Shown piece after piece: positions 19,720 through 27,956 of a stretch of DNA of 64,000 bases. Position 1 is the first letter of the stretch. Each line of letters opens with the position of its first letter. The stretch is from Allokutzneria multivorans. Lineage in GTDB: Bacteria; Actinomycetota; Actinomycetes; Mycobacteriales; Pseudonocardiaceae. Both the position numbers and the translations under genes were made by a program. The notes under the pieces are model-generated. The model was not told the origin of the DNA. It made no database searches and worked only from the letters and a program-made list of their open reading frames with translations. The DNA is taken from the NCBI RefSeq assembly GCF_039537405.1, contig NZ_BAABAL010000005.1:372001-436000 (forward strand). Reading direction: 5' to 3'.

Positions 19720-22473
19720 TTGTCCCAGCCCGCTGCCACTGCCGACCTGGTCCCCAGGCTGCGCAAGGAAGTTCCGCTCCTGGTGCGCGGGACCCTCGGT
19801 GAGCCGGACATCGACAAGGCGCTCAAGAAGGGCCGGGTGCAGCCGGAGGTCATCGAGAAGCGGACGGTGGCGCGCGGCGACGAGCTGCTGCAGGCCACCA
19901 ACCCGGAGATCGCCGAGCTCCGCGCGGCCGAGCTGAACCTCTTCCTCCACCAGAACCCCAGGATGGCCGTCCAACAACCAGAATCGCTCGTCGTCTCGGG
20001 TGCACCCGTGTTCGACGTCGGCGCTGCACCCCCGCGGAACGCATACGGGCGCAGCCAGCGCTCCATGGGCTTCGCGGTGTGGTGCGGGGCGGCCTACCCC
20101 TTCGCGGTGTGGCAGCTGTGGCCGGTGCTCCAGCCGTTCATCGGCGGTTTCTGGGTGGTGATCGCCGCTATCGCCGCGGCGGTAGCGGCGATCATCAACG
20201 GGCACGAAAGCTACGACAACGACAACGGCAACTCCATCAGCGGCGCCGCGATCGTGCTGGCCTTGGGTCTGGGCGGCGGCCAGGCCCTGATGGTCACGCT
20301 GCTGTACGCGCCGACTCGCGCGGCCACCAACGACGTCGTGGCTGCGGCAATCTGGGGGCCGTCGTCCCTGCTGGTCCTGGGTGTCGTGGCGTTCTGCCTG
20401 TTCGGCGCTTTCGGCGACCTCTCCGGCGTCGCGAGCGCCCGTGACGTCATGGTCAGCATGGTGCTCGCGGTGGGCCTGGGTGCCGCGGCGTGGATCGGGC
20501 TCGACCTCTGGGAGGCAGTCACCTGGGACTGGGTACCGGTCGCGGCGGCGGGCGCGGTGAGCCTGCTGGTCGTGGTGGTGCTGCGGCCGTTGACCGTTCG
20601 GCGTGGCACCGCCTGGCTGCCGAAGTGGCTCTCCACCGATCCCCGACGGCTCGGCAGCCCGTCGTGGCGGAGGAACTTGGCCGTGCTGAAGCAGGCGCGG
20701 GACGCGGCGGAGGCGCAGTGGCGGCGCGCGGTGGTGGACAAGGCGATCCGGCCGCTGATCCTGCGCCAGGTCAACGACATGGTGAGCCCACCGTTCTCCA
20801 CCAACCTCGAGGTGCACGACAGCAAGGGGCTGCACCACCTCCGGTCGAGCGAGTTCGTCGTGGCCACAGGGACTTTCTCCGAGTTCCGGCGCGTGACCGA
20901 GGGCATCGGCGGTGGCGCGATCGGCATCGCTGGACCGCGCGGGGCGGGGAAGTCGACGCTGCTGGAGGCCTACCGCGACGGGATCTTCCTCGGCCCAGGC
21001 GAGGAGCACATCGCGCTGGTGGAAAGCGTTCCCGTGCGCTACGACGCCCGCGACTTCGCGCTGCACCTGTACGCGGGGCTGTGCCGTGAGGTGCTCCGCT
21101 TCGGGCGCAAGCACGGCGGCCCGACGTCGAAGCGGTGGCATCAGGTCGCCAGGTGGGCGCAGAACATCTCGGTGGCCTTCGTCGTGCTGTCGGGCTGGCT
21201 GGCCGTGGGGTACCTGGGAACGACGACGTTGCGCGCTCCCGATCTCGCCGTGTTCCGCGAGGGGTTCCTGTGGCCGCTGGTCGCGGTTCTCGCCGTAGCG
21301 TCGCTGCTTTTCCTTGCGGTGAAACGACGTCCGACCGCTGCGCGGGTCGTCATGAGCACGAGCGATGTGCGGAGCGTGCGCGATCTGTGCGACTGCGCGG
21401 AGGACAAGCTCGACGCGATCCGCTACCTCCAGAAGCACACGTCGGGTTGGTCCGGCAAGGTCGGGCTGCTCTTCGGCGCGGAGGGCAGTCGTTCCGGGGG
21501 CATGGAGCTCGCGCGGCAGGCGATGACCTATCCCGAGGTGGTGAGCGACTTCCGCGACTTCCTGGCCACCGCGGCGAGGGTCCTCGACACCGTGCCGAGG
21601 GCCGCCCGCATCAGGATCGCGATCGTGCTCGACGAGCTGGACAAGATCCTTTCCCCGGAGAGCGCGCAGGAGTTCGTCAACGAGGTCAAGGCGTTGTTCT
21701 CCGTCGACGTCCCGGGCTGCCTGTTCCTGGTGTCGGTCTCCGAGGACGCGCTGGCCGCGTTCGAACGGCGCGGGCTGCCCGTGCGCGACGCCTTCGACAG
21801 CGCGTTCGACACGATCTTCCGCGTCGACTACCTCGGGCTCGACGACGCCAGAGCCCTGCTGCGCAGCCGTGTGCTCGGCATGTCGGAGCCGTTCATGTGC
21901 TTGTGCCACAGCGTCTCCGGCGGCCTGCCGCGCGAGCTGATCAGGACCGCGCGCACCGTGGTGGCCTCGCAGAAGCGCTCGCTCGCCGAGGTGTGCCAAA
22001 GCATTGTGGCGGCGGACATCGCGGGTAAGACGGCCGCGCTGCGCACGGTGATCGCGCGAGGCCTCGCCGACGAGCCGCACGCGAGCGAGCTGATGCGGCA
22101 CATCCAGTTGCACGCCCGCCCGGACGCGGCGCGGTTGCTCCAAGCCACGAGCACCCCGCCGATCGAGGACGGAGAGCTGTGGCACCTCCAGCTCGAAGCG
22201 CTCGGCTACCTGTACTACGCCGCAACGCTGCTGGAGGTGTTCGACGACGGGCTCACCGAACGCCAACTGGAGTTCGGCCGAACCCAGGACGGGCCCGGCG
22301 GCTTCAACGCCCTCGCGTCGGTGCGGCAGCTGTTCGGCGTCAACGTCAGGCTGGCGTGGCTGACGGTGAGCGACTTCCGGGAGGCGTGGGGCCTGGCGAC
22401 CGTCGCACCGCCCCGCACGAAGGGGAAATTCGCTCGCGACGCGAAGGGGCCGACCGTAGCTTCCGGAGCATGA
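19720..22473 (+). CDS. KAP-like membrane P-loop NTPase
   Basis: 917 residues, TTG start at 19720 with GGAGG seven bases upstream. Order: soluble helical N terminus (1-115); a hydrophobic block of about six membrane segments between 118 and 290; linker; P-loop GPRGAGKS at 405-412; two more membrane segments near 482-502 and 516-535; Walker B IAIVLDELDK at about 633-642; then an AAA-like remainder with SGGLPRELIRTART. Membrane helices inserted between Walker A and Walker B are the hallmark of KAP NTPases. Substrate and job are unknown; some KAP proteins act in phage exclusion. Its stop overlaps the next gene's ATG. Confidence 0.8.
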   Translation: MSQPAATADLVPRLRKEVPLLVRGTLGEPDIDKALKKGRVQPEVIEKRTVARGDELLQATNPEIAELRAAELNLFLHQNPRMAVQQPESLVVSGAPVFDVGAAPPRNAYGRSQRSMGFAVWCGAAYPFAVWQLWPVLQPFIGGFWVVIAAIAAAVAAIINGHESYDNDNGNSISGAAIVLALGLGGGQALMVTLLYAPTRAATNDVVAAAIWGPSSLLVLGVVAFCLFGAFGDLSGVASARDVMVSMVLAVGLGAAAWIGLDLWEAVTWDWVPVAAAGAVSLLVVVVLRPLTVRRGTAWLPKWLSTDPRRLGSPSWRRNLAVLKQARDAAEAQWRRAVVDKAIRPLILRQVNDMVSPPFSTNLEVHDSKGLHHLRSSEFVVATGTFSEFRRVTEGIGGGAIGIAGPRGAGKSTLLEAYRDGIFLGPGEEHIALVESVPVRYDARDFALHLYAGLCREVLRFGRKHGGPTSKRWHQVARWAQNISVAFVVLSGWLAVGYLGTTTLRAPDLAVFREGFLWPLVAVLAVASLLFLAVKRRPTAARVVMSTSDVRSVRDLCDCAEDKLDAIRYLQKHTSGWSGKVGLLFGAEGSRSGGMELARQAMTYPEVVSDFRDFLATAARVLDTVPRAARIRIAIVLDELDKILSPESAQEFVNEVKALFSVDVPGCLFLVSVSEDALAAFERRGLPVRDAFDSAFDTIFRVDYLGLDDARALLRSRVLGMSEPFMCLCHSVSGGLPRELIRTARTVVASQKRSLAEVCQSIVAADIAGKTAALRTVIARGLADEPHASELMRHIQLHARPDAARLLQATSTPPIEDGELWHLQLEALGYLYYAATLLEVFDDGLTERQLEFGRTQDGPGGFNALASVRQLFGVNVRLAWLTVSDFREAWGLATVAPPRTKGKFARDAKGPTVASGA

Positions 22474-23444
22474 ACCTGCTGTGGCGTCCGATGGCCGAGA
22501 GCGACATCCCTGGCTGGACCGCGCTGCTGGCCGCTGCCGAGCGGGCCGACCAGCAGGGCGAGAACTACAGCGAGGACGACCTGCGCGAGGAGTGGGCCGA
22601 CCCGGATCTCAACGCCGAGCGCGACTCGATCGCCGTGCTCGACGGCTCGGTGCTGGTCGCGTACGCCATGGTGCACAGGCGGGTCACGCCGGAGGGCACG
22701 CACCGCCTGCCCTCGCAGAGCGTTGTGCACCCGGACTGGCGTGGGCGCGGCATCGGCGCCCAGCTCGTGGACTGGATCACCCAGCGCGCCACCGAGTTGC
22801 ACCGTGCGCACCGACCGGATCTGCCCGGCGAGGTCAACATTTCCTGCGCTGAGCACAACTCCGCGCTGCGGGCTCTGCTCGACGAAGCCGGTTATCTGCC
22901 GCGGCGGTGGTTCTTCGAGCTGAAGCGGTCCACCGAGCCCGACGCGGAGGTCTCCCCGCAGCCGCTGCCGGAGGGACTGCGGCTGATCCCTTACGACGCG
23001 CGCTACGACGAGGCGCTCCGCTTGGCGCACAACGAGGCTTTCCGCGACCACTGGGGCAGCACGGAGGTCGACCTCGACGGCTGGAAGCAGTGGTACACAG
23101 GCACGAGCTGGTTCCGGCCGGCGTTGTCCTACCTCGTGCTCGACGGCGAGGAGATCGCGGGTTACCTGCTGTCCAAGGAGTTCGAGGCCGACGCGGCGGT
23201 CACCGGTGTCCGCGAGGTCTGGTACGACCAGATCGGAGTACGCCGGGCCTGGCGCGGGAACCGGCTCGCGACGGTGATGCTGTTGCGCGCACTCGCTGAC
23301 AGTTGTGACGCCGGGTTCACCCGGGCGGCGCTTTCCGTGGACGCGGACAACCCGACCGGTGCATTGGGCATCTACCAGCGGTGCGGATTCGCGCTCGTCA
23401 CCCGGCAGTCCGTTCACGCACGGGTACTGTCCGTGACCGACTGA
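22470..23444 (+). CDS. Tandem GNAT acetyltransferase
   Basis: 324 residues with two GNAT domains. The first has VHPDWRGRGIGAQLVDW; the second has IGVRRAWRGNRLATVMLLRAL and ends in NPTGALGIYQRCGF. Both show the acetyl-CoA loop (RGRGIG; RGNRLA). The two-domain form resembles mycothiol synthase MshD, but conserved MshD context is absent, so substrate is open. ATG at 22470 overlaps the KAP NTPase stop (ATGA), so the two are translationally coupled. Confidence 0.85.
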   Translation: MNLLWRPMAESDIPGWTALLAAAERADQQGENYSEDDLREEWADPDLNAERDSIAVLDGSVLVAYAMVHRRVTPEGTHRLPSQSVVHPDWRGRGIGAQLVDWITQRATELHRAHRPDLPGEVNISCAEHNSALRALLDEAGYLPRRWFFELKRSTEPDAEVSPQPLPEGLRLIPYDARYDEALRLAHNEAFRDHWGSTEVDLDGWKQWYTGTSWFRPALSYLVLDGEEIAGYLLSKEFEADAAVTGVREVWYDQIGVRRAWRGNRLATVMLLRALADSCDAGFTRAALSVDADNPTGALGIYQRCGFALVTRQSVHARVLSVTD

Positions 23445-23517
23445 GCACCCAGCGCTGACAAGACATTAGGCTCGCGTTTGCCCTGATGATCGTTGTCACC
23501 CCCTGGGAGCCCTGCTC

Positions 23518-24309
23518 ATGACACGTGCGCGCCTTCGGCTGTTAGTCGACTCATCCGGATTCCAGCGGTTCATCATCGCGGTGATCTTGATCAACGCGGT
23601 GACCCTGGGGCTGGAGACCTCCGAGGCGCTCATATCCCGCTACGGCACGGTGTTGCACACCATCGACCGGCTCGCGCTGGCGATCTTCGTCGGCGAGCTG
23701 CTGCTGCGCCTGCACGCCTTCGGCAGGGACTTCTTCCGCGATCCGTGGAACTGCTTCGACGCGGCGATCGTCAGCCTCGCGCTGCTGCCGACCTCCGGGT
23801 CGTTCGCGGTGCTGCGCGCGCTGCGCATCCTGCGGGCGCTGCGCCTGCTGTCGATGGTGAAGAGCATGCGGCGCGTGGTCTCCGCGCTGCTGACCGCGAT
23901 CCCCGGTATGGCGTCGATCGCCGCGTTGCTGGCGTTGGTGATCTACGTCGGCGGTGTGATGGCGACCAAGCTCTACGGCGAGCTCTCCCCCGAGTACTTC
24001 GGGGATCTCGGCGACTCGCTGTTCACGCTGTTCCAGGTGATGACCGGCGAGGCGTGGTCCGACGTGGCCCGGCCGATCATGGACCAGGAGCCGTGGGCGT
24101 GGCTGTTCTTCGTCGGCTTCATCCTGATCACCTCCTTCACCGTGCTGAACCTGTTCATCGCGGTGGGCGTGAGCGCGATGGAGCACCAGGTCGCCGCCGA
24201 GCGCGAGCAGCAGGAGGAAACGCTGATCTCCAACGACATGCTGCTCGCCGAGGTCAAGGCGCTCCGTGGAGAACTGCGCGAACTCCGCGAGCAGTCCGGC
24301 CTGCGCTAG
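23518..24309 (+). CDS. NaChBac-like voltage-gated cation channel
   Basis: 263-residue single-domain six-helix channel subunit that would form tetramers in the membrane. S4 voltage sensor is LRALRILRALRLLSMVKSMR with Arg/Lys every third residue; the pore reads TLFQVMTGEAWSDV; a charged C-terminal helix (EREQQEETLISNDMLLAEVK) suits the coiled coil of this family. The filter TGEAW differs from the sodium-channel form TLESW, so selectivity is uncertain. Codon 9 (23542-23544) is TTA, rare in such genomes, allowing bldA-type control. Confidence 0.9.
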   Translation: MTRARLRLLVDSSGFQRFIIAVILINAVTLGLETSEALISRYGTVLHTIDRLALAIFVGELLLRLHAFGRDFFRDPWNCFDAAIVSLALLPTSGSFAVLRALRILRALRLLSMVKSMRRVVSALLTAIPGMASIAALLALVIYVGGVMATKLYGELSPEYFGDLGDSLFTLFQVMTGEAWSDVARPIMDQEPWAWLFFVGFILITSFTVLNLFIAVGVSAMEHQVAAEREQQEETLISNDMLLAEVKALRGELRELREQSGLR

Positions 24310-24357
24310 GCCCTGTCCCGCAGATGGTTGCGCTGCGTATTCCGGTCACGGTGCCAC

Positions 24358-24415
24358 CGGGGGTTGGGGTGTCTTCAAGACCCGCAAACCCCGCTGTTGA
24401 TCATCGTTAACCGCC
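24358..24415. repeat. Type A repeat module (24.4 kb copy)
   Basis: Contains GTGTCTTCAAGACCC, then GCAAACCCC and GATCATCGTTAACCGCC. It aligns well with 32641-32693, including the shared TGATCAYCGTTAACCGCC end, and more distantly with the 84-bp repeats at 2755 and 2994. Confidence 0.8.
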
Positions 24416-24444
24416 GCAAACCCCTGCGGTCTTGCGGGGTTTGC
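24416..24444. terminator. Convergent hairpin after the channel gene
   Basis: GCAAACCCC pairs with GGGGTTTGC (9 bp, 11-base loop) between the convergent channel and lipoprotein genes; probably a bidirectional terminator built from repeat sequence. Confidence 0.6.
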
Positions 24445-24500
24445 TGTCGTTGGAGACGGTGGGGGTGGGGGTTGGGTGGTCTTGACTTGCAGGACAGGCG

Positions 24501-25079
24501 CTAGTCGCCCTTGAGGGTCTGGATCACCGACGCCGCGGCCTTGGCCACCACCGGGCAGGGGGCCTGCGCACCGGCGCCGCGGTCGAACTGCGAGAGCAGG
24601 TTCACCGTCAGCTGGTCGGTCACCGCGACGAACAGGCCGCACTTGCCCTTGCTGCGGTGGTCGAGCGAGGCGGCGTAGACGGCCGGGTAGCCCTCGATCG
24701 TCGTCGGCTCGAAGTAGTCGTTGTTGCCCTTGGTGTCGTAGATGTCGCTGAGGCCGTTCTTGTTGGCGGTGAACACGGTGAGGTCCATCTGGTTCAACGG
24801 CTCGTCGGCGATCTGGAACGTGCAGCTCGGCCCGTACGCGCCGGCGCGCGGCTTGCCCGCACCGTAGCCGAGCGAGGAGCGCTTCGAGTCCGAGATCGCC
24901 GCGCAGGCGTTGGACTGGATGGAACTCACGTCGAGCGCGGCCGGAACCCTCGGCGCCGCACCGGACTGCGATGCGGAGGAGGCCGAGGTGTCCGGGGAGG
25001 AGGGCTCGCCCACCGTGTTCGAGCAACCCGCGACCACGAGCGCCACACCCACTGCCAGCAGAAGACGTCGAAGACTCAT
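24501..25079 (-). CDS. DUF3558-like secreted lipoprotein
   Basis: 192 residues starting MSLRRLLLAVGVALVVAGC, a lipoprotein signal with lipobox VAGC, followed by a Ser-rich linker and a globular part with four Cys. NACAAISDSKRSSLGYG and YGPSCTFQI resemble DUF3558 actinobacterial lipoproteins of unknown function. An in-frame ATG at 25097 would overlap thiG. It follows thiG by 12 bases on the same strand; in M. tuberculosis lipoprotein genes lpqL and lpqM also follow thiG, though similarity to them was not tested. Confidence 0.75.
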   Translation of the reverse strand: MSLRRLLLAVGVALVVAGCSNTVGEPSSPDTSASSASQSGAAPRVPAALDVSSIQSNACAAISDSKRSSLGYGAGKPRAGAYGPSCTFQIADEPLNQMDLTVFTANKNGLSDIYDTKGNNDYFEPTTIEGYPAVYAASLDHRSKGKCGLFVAVTDQLTVNLLSQFDRGAGAQAPCPVVAKAAASVIQTLKGD

Positions 25080-25090
25080 CGCGCCATTGT

Positions 25091-25855
25091 TCAGCATTCC
25101 CTTGCCGGGCTGGACGCGTGGGCCCAAAATCGTCGCGGAATGCGTCCGGCTCGGCGTGCGAGGCGTCCGCCCTCGACGGCCGCGCGCATCGCCGCCGCCA
25201 TCCGTTCGGGCTGGTGAGCCCTGGTGACGGCCGTGGCCAGCAATACCGCGTCACAGCCGAGTTCCATGGCGAGCGCGGCGTCGGAAGCGGTGCCGATGCC
25301 CGCGTCGAGGATGACCGGAACCGATGCCCTGGCAACGATCAGCTCGATGTTGTGCGGGTTGCGGATGCCGAGCCCGGTGCCGATCGGCGACCCCAGCGGC
25401 ATGACCGCGACGCATCCCGCGTCTTGAAGCCTGCGCGCGAGCACGGGATCGTCGTTGGTGTACGGGAGCACGGAGAACCCTTCCGCCACAAGGGTTTCCG
25501 CCGCGTCGAGCAGCTCGTGCGGATCGGGCAGCAGGGTGTCCTCGTCGGCGACGACCTCCAGCTTCACCCAGTCCGTCCCGAGCGCTTCGCGGGCCAATCG
25601 CGCGGTGAGCACGGCCTCGGCGGCGCTACGACACCCCGCCGTGTTCGGCAGCAGCTGAATGTTCAACCGCCGCAACAACTCCAGCACCCCGGTGCCGCCA
25701 TCGGCGTCCATCCTGCGCATCGCGACGGTGGTCATCTCGGTGCCAGAGGCCACCAGAGCACGCTCCAGCACGGAGAGGTTGCCCGAACCCCCGGTTCCCA
25801 TGATCAACCGTGATCCGAACTCGCGGCCCGCGATCACCAACTGGTCCTCCGACAC
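25091..25855 (-). CDS. thiG: Thiazole synthase ThiG
   Basis: 254-residue enzyme that forms the thiazole phosphate ring from deoxyxylulose phosphate, dehydroglycine and ThiS thiocarboxylate. Motifs: SRLIMGTGG, the Schiff-base Lys region WVKLEVV, GSPIGTGLGI, and VPVILDAGIGTASDAALAMELGCDA kept in separate conserved pieces. GTG start at 25855, four bases after thiS. Confidence 0.97.
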   Translation of the reverse strand: MSEDQLVIAGREFGSRLIMGTGGSGNLSVLERALVASGTEMTTVAMRRMDADGGTGVLELLRRLNIQLLPNTAGCRSAAEAVLTARLAREALGTDWVKLEVVADEDTLLPDPHELLDAAETLVAEGFSVLPYTNDDPVLARRLQDAGCVAVMPLGSPIGTGLGIRNPHNIELIVARASVPVILDAGIGTASDAALAMELGCDAVLLATAVTRAHQPERMAAAMRAAVEGGRLARRAGRIPRRFWAHASSPAREC

Positions 25856-25859
25856 GCCC

Positions 25860-26057
25860 TCAGCCTCCTTGTACCGCAGTGAGAACTTCCACCACCGCGC
25901 CGTCGCGCAGAGCCGTGTGCCACTGGCTCCTGGGCACCACGTCGCCGTCCACCGCGACTGCCACTCCAGACTCCGGAGCCCCGAGCAGTGCGAGCGCGTC
26001 GGCTACCGTGCTCCCGGGCGCGAGCGTGTTTTCCTTGCCATTGAGCCGAATCCTCAT
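25860..26057 (-). CDS. thiS: Sulfur carrier protein ThiS
   Basis: 65-residue ubiquitin-fold sulfur carrier starting MRIRLNGKENTLAPGSTVAD and ending in the required Gly-Gly (TAVQGG) that is thiocarboxylated. ATG at 26057 overlaps the thiO stop (ATGA). A longer open frame exists upstream but lies within thiO. Confidence 0.96.
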   Translation of the reverse strand: MRIRLNGKENTLAPGSTVADALALLGAPESGVAVAVDGDVVPRSQWHTALRDGAVVEVLTAVQGG

Positions 26058-27118
26058 GACGTCCCTTCCAGCTCGGCCAGCACGAGATCGGCGGTGATCG
26101 GTGCCAGCAGCATGCCGTTGCGGTGGTGACCCGTTGCCACGACCAAGCCCGGCTCGACCTCTCGGATCACCGGCAGGTTGTCCGCTGTGGCTGGCCGGAG
26201 CCCCGCCGCGCACTCCACGAACTCGTACTCCGAAATCGATGGCAGCACCTGTTCGGCCCACCGCAACAGATCACGGACTCCGCCCGCCGTGACCGTCGTG
26301 TCGAAGCCCGCCTCGTACTGAGTCGCGCCGACGACCAGCCCTCCGCCGTCCCTCGGCACGAGGTAGACGTGGTTTCCCTGCACCGAACACCGCACGGTCC
26401 TGCTCGGCGGGGGAAGCGTGGACCTTGTGGCGCGCAAGCGAAGGATCTCCCCCTTCACCGGACGCACCACGTCGCGCAACGGCTCGTACAGCTGCCCGCT
26501 CCACGCCCCGGCCGCGAGCACGACGGCATCTGCGCGCCGCGTCGTCCCGTCTGCCAGTCGCACGGTTCCCGGACCGACTTTGGCAACGCGAACCGACTCG
26601 ACCTCACAGACCGAGCGCAGCGCCGCGAGCACCATCCGGTTGTCCACCGCGAGATCCCCGGGCACCGACAGTCCACTTCGGACAGATGGCCCGATGCTGG
26701 GCTCCAACGCCCTGATCTGCTTGCCGGTCAACGACTCCGCGCCTCTGCCCAACGACGCGAGGTACTCGGCCAGCAGGGTCAGCGAAGCCCGGTCAGCCGC
26801 GTCCACCGCGACGACGAGCGTGCCCTCCTCGCGCAGTCCGGCATCCCGCCCGCTCGCCGCGCCCAGCTCGCGCGCGAACTCCGGCCAGCGCCGCAGCGAC
26901 GCCGATCCCAGCTCCAGCAAGGATTCCTCGCCCGGCCAGGCCTCCGTCACCGGCGCGAGCATGCCTCCAGCAACCGCCGAGGCACCCGAAGCCGGGGCAG
27001 GATCGAGCACCGAGACGGCGAACCCGGCCGACGCCGCCCGCCACGCGACGGACAGACCGATGACTCCGGCGCCCACGACGACGACCGAACCACGCGCACC
27101 ACTGAACAACGACCTCAC
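26054..27118 (-). CDS. thiO: Glycine oxidase ThiO
   Basis: 354-residue FAD enzyme oxidising glycine to the iminoglycine used by ThiG. FAD-binding VVVVGAGVIGLSVAWRAA is at the N terminus; GGMLAPVTEAWPGEE and the C-terminal TGHHRNGMLLAP are characteristic. GTG start at 27118 directly follows the TPP riboswitch, making thiO the first gene of thiO-thiS-thiG. Confidence 0.95.
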   Translation of the reverse strand: MRSLFSGARGSVVVVGAGVIGLSVAWRAASAGFAVSVLDPAPASGASAVAGGMLAPVTEAWPGEESLLELGSASLRRWPEFARELGAASGRDAGLREEGTLVVAVDAADRASLTLLAEYLASLGRGAESLTGKQIRALEPSIGPSVRSGLSVPGDLAVDNRMVLAALRSVCEVESVRVAKVGPGTVRLADGTTRRADAVVLAAGAWSGQLYEPLRDVVRPVKGEILRLRATRSTLPPPSRTVRCSVQGNHVYLVPRDGGGLVVGATQYEAGFDTTVTAGGVRDLLRWAEQVLPSISEYEFVECAAGLRPATADNLPVIREVEPGLVVATGHHRNGMLLAPITADLVLAELEGTS

Positions 27119-27208
27119 GCTCCCTGCGCCGGCATTACCCGGATCAGGTTCGACGGTCGGGGTCGTCAGACCCCCTCTCAGCCTGGTCTCCCCAGGCTCC
27201 CGTGCGGA
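27119..27208 (-). ncRNA. TPP riboswitch upstream of thiO
   Basis: Read on the minus strand it has GGCTGAGAGGGGGTC, then GAACCTGATCCGGGTAATGC and CGGCGCAGGGAGCG running into the thiO start. These are the conserved THI-box blocks. The Shine-Dalgarno (AGGGAG) is inside the element, favouring translational control by thiamine pyrophosphate. Confidence 0.95.
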
Positions 27209-27244
27209 CCGCTGCCCACCATACCCGCTTGTACTGTGACCGCC

Positions 27245-27901
27245 ATGCCCTTACTCGATGGCAAGGAAATCCGCCGCAAGCTCGCGGCGGCGCGCCTGTA
27301 CCTGTGCACCGACGCGCGCACCGAGCGGGGCGATCTGGCCGAGCTGGCGGACGCGGCGCTGGCGGGCGGGGTCGACGTCATCCAGCTGCGCGACAAGAAC
27401 CTCGAAGCGAAACAGGAGCTGGCGGCGCTCGAAGTGCTGGCGGAAGCCTGCGCGAGGCACGACGCGCTGCTCGCGGTGAACGACCGCGCGGACATCGCGC
27501 TCGCCGCCGGAGCCGATGTGCTGCACCTCGGCCAGGACGACGTGCCGGTGCCGTGGGCTCGGCGGGTTCTCGGCGAGGACGTGGTGATCGGCCGCTCGAC
27601 CCACTCCCCCGCCCAAGCCGAGCACGCCGCGCACGAGGCCGGGGTGGACTACTTCTGCACCGGTCCTTGCTGGCCGACGCCGACCAAGCCGGGGCGTCCT
27701 GCGGCCGGGCTCGACCTGGTCCGCTTCGCGGCGGGGCAGAACTTCGAGCGGCCGTGGTTCGCGATCGGCGGCATCGACGAGGCCCGCCTCGGCGACGTGG
27801 TCGAGGCAGGAGCCCGTCGCGTCGTCGTGGTCCGCGCGATCACCGAGGCCGAGGACCCCCGTGCCGCCGCCGCGTCGATCGCGGCACGCCTGCGCGCATG
27901 A
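27245..27901 (+). CDS. thiE: Thiamine-phosphate synthase ThiE
   Basis: 218-residue TIM barrel joining HMP pyrophosphate with thiazole phosphate. Motifs: LYLCTDAR, VIQLRDKN, LLAVNDRADIALAAGAD, LHLGQDDVP, IGRSTHS, YFCTGPCWPTPTKPGR and FAIGGI. ATG at 27245. It is divergent from the riboswitch-controlled thiOSG operon and has no riboswitch of its own. Confidence 0.96.
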   Translation: MPLLDGKEIRRKLAAARLYLCTDARTERGDLAELADAALAGGVDVIQLRDKNLEAKQELAALEVLAEACARHDALLAVNDRADIALAAGADVLHLGQDDVPVPWARRVLGEDVVIGRSTHSPAQAEHAAHEAGVDYFCTGPCWPTPTKPGRPAAGLDLVRFAAGQNFERPWFAIGGIDEARLGDVVEAGARRVVVVRAITEAEDPRAAAASIAARLRA

Positions 27902-27941
27902 AAAAAGGAGGTTGTCCCAGTGCGCGCTGGGACAACCTCCT
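27901..27941 (-). terminator. Intrinsic terminator between thiE and protease
   Basis: AGGAGGTTGTCCCAG pairs perfectly with CTGGGACAACCTCCT (15 bp, 6-base loop). On the minus strand the stem is followed by TTTTTT (27906-27901 region), so it is a true intrinsic terminator for the protease gene and a probable stop for thiE. Confidence 0.9.
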
Positions 27942-27956
27942 GCTCGTGGGGCGTGC

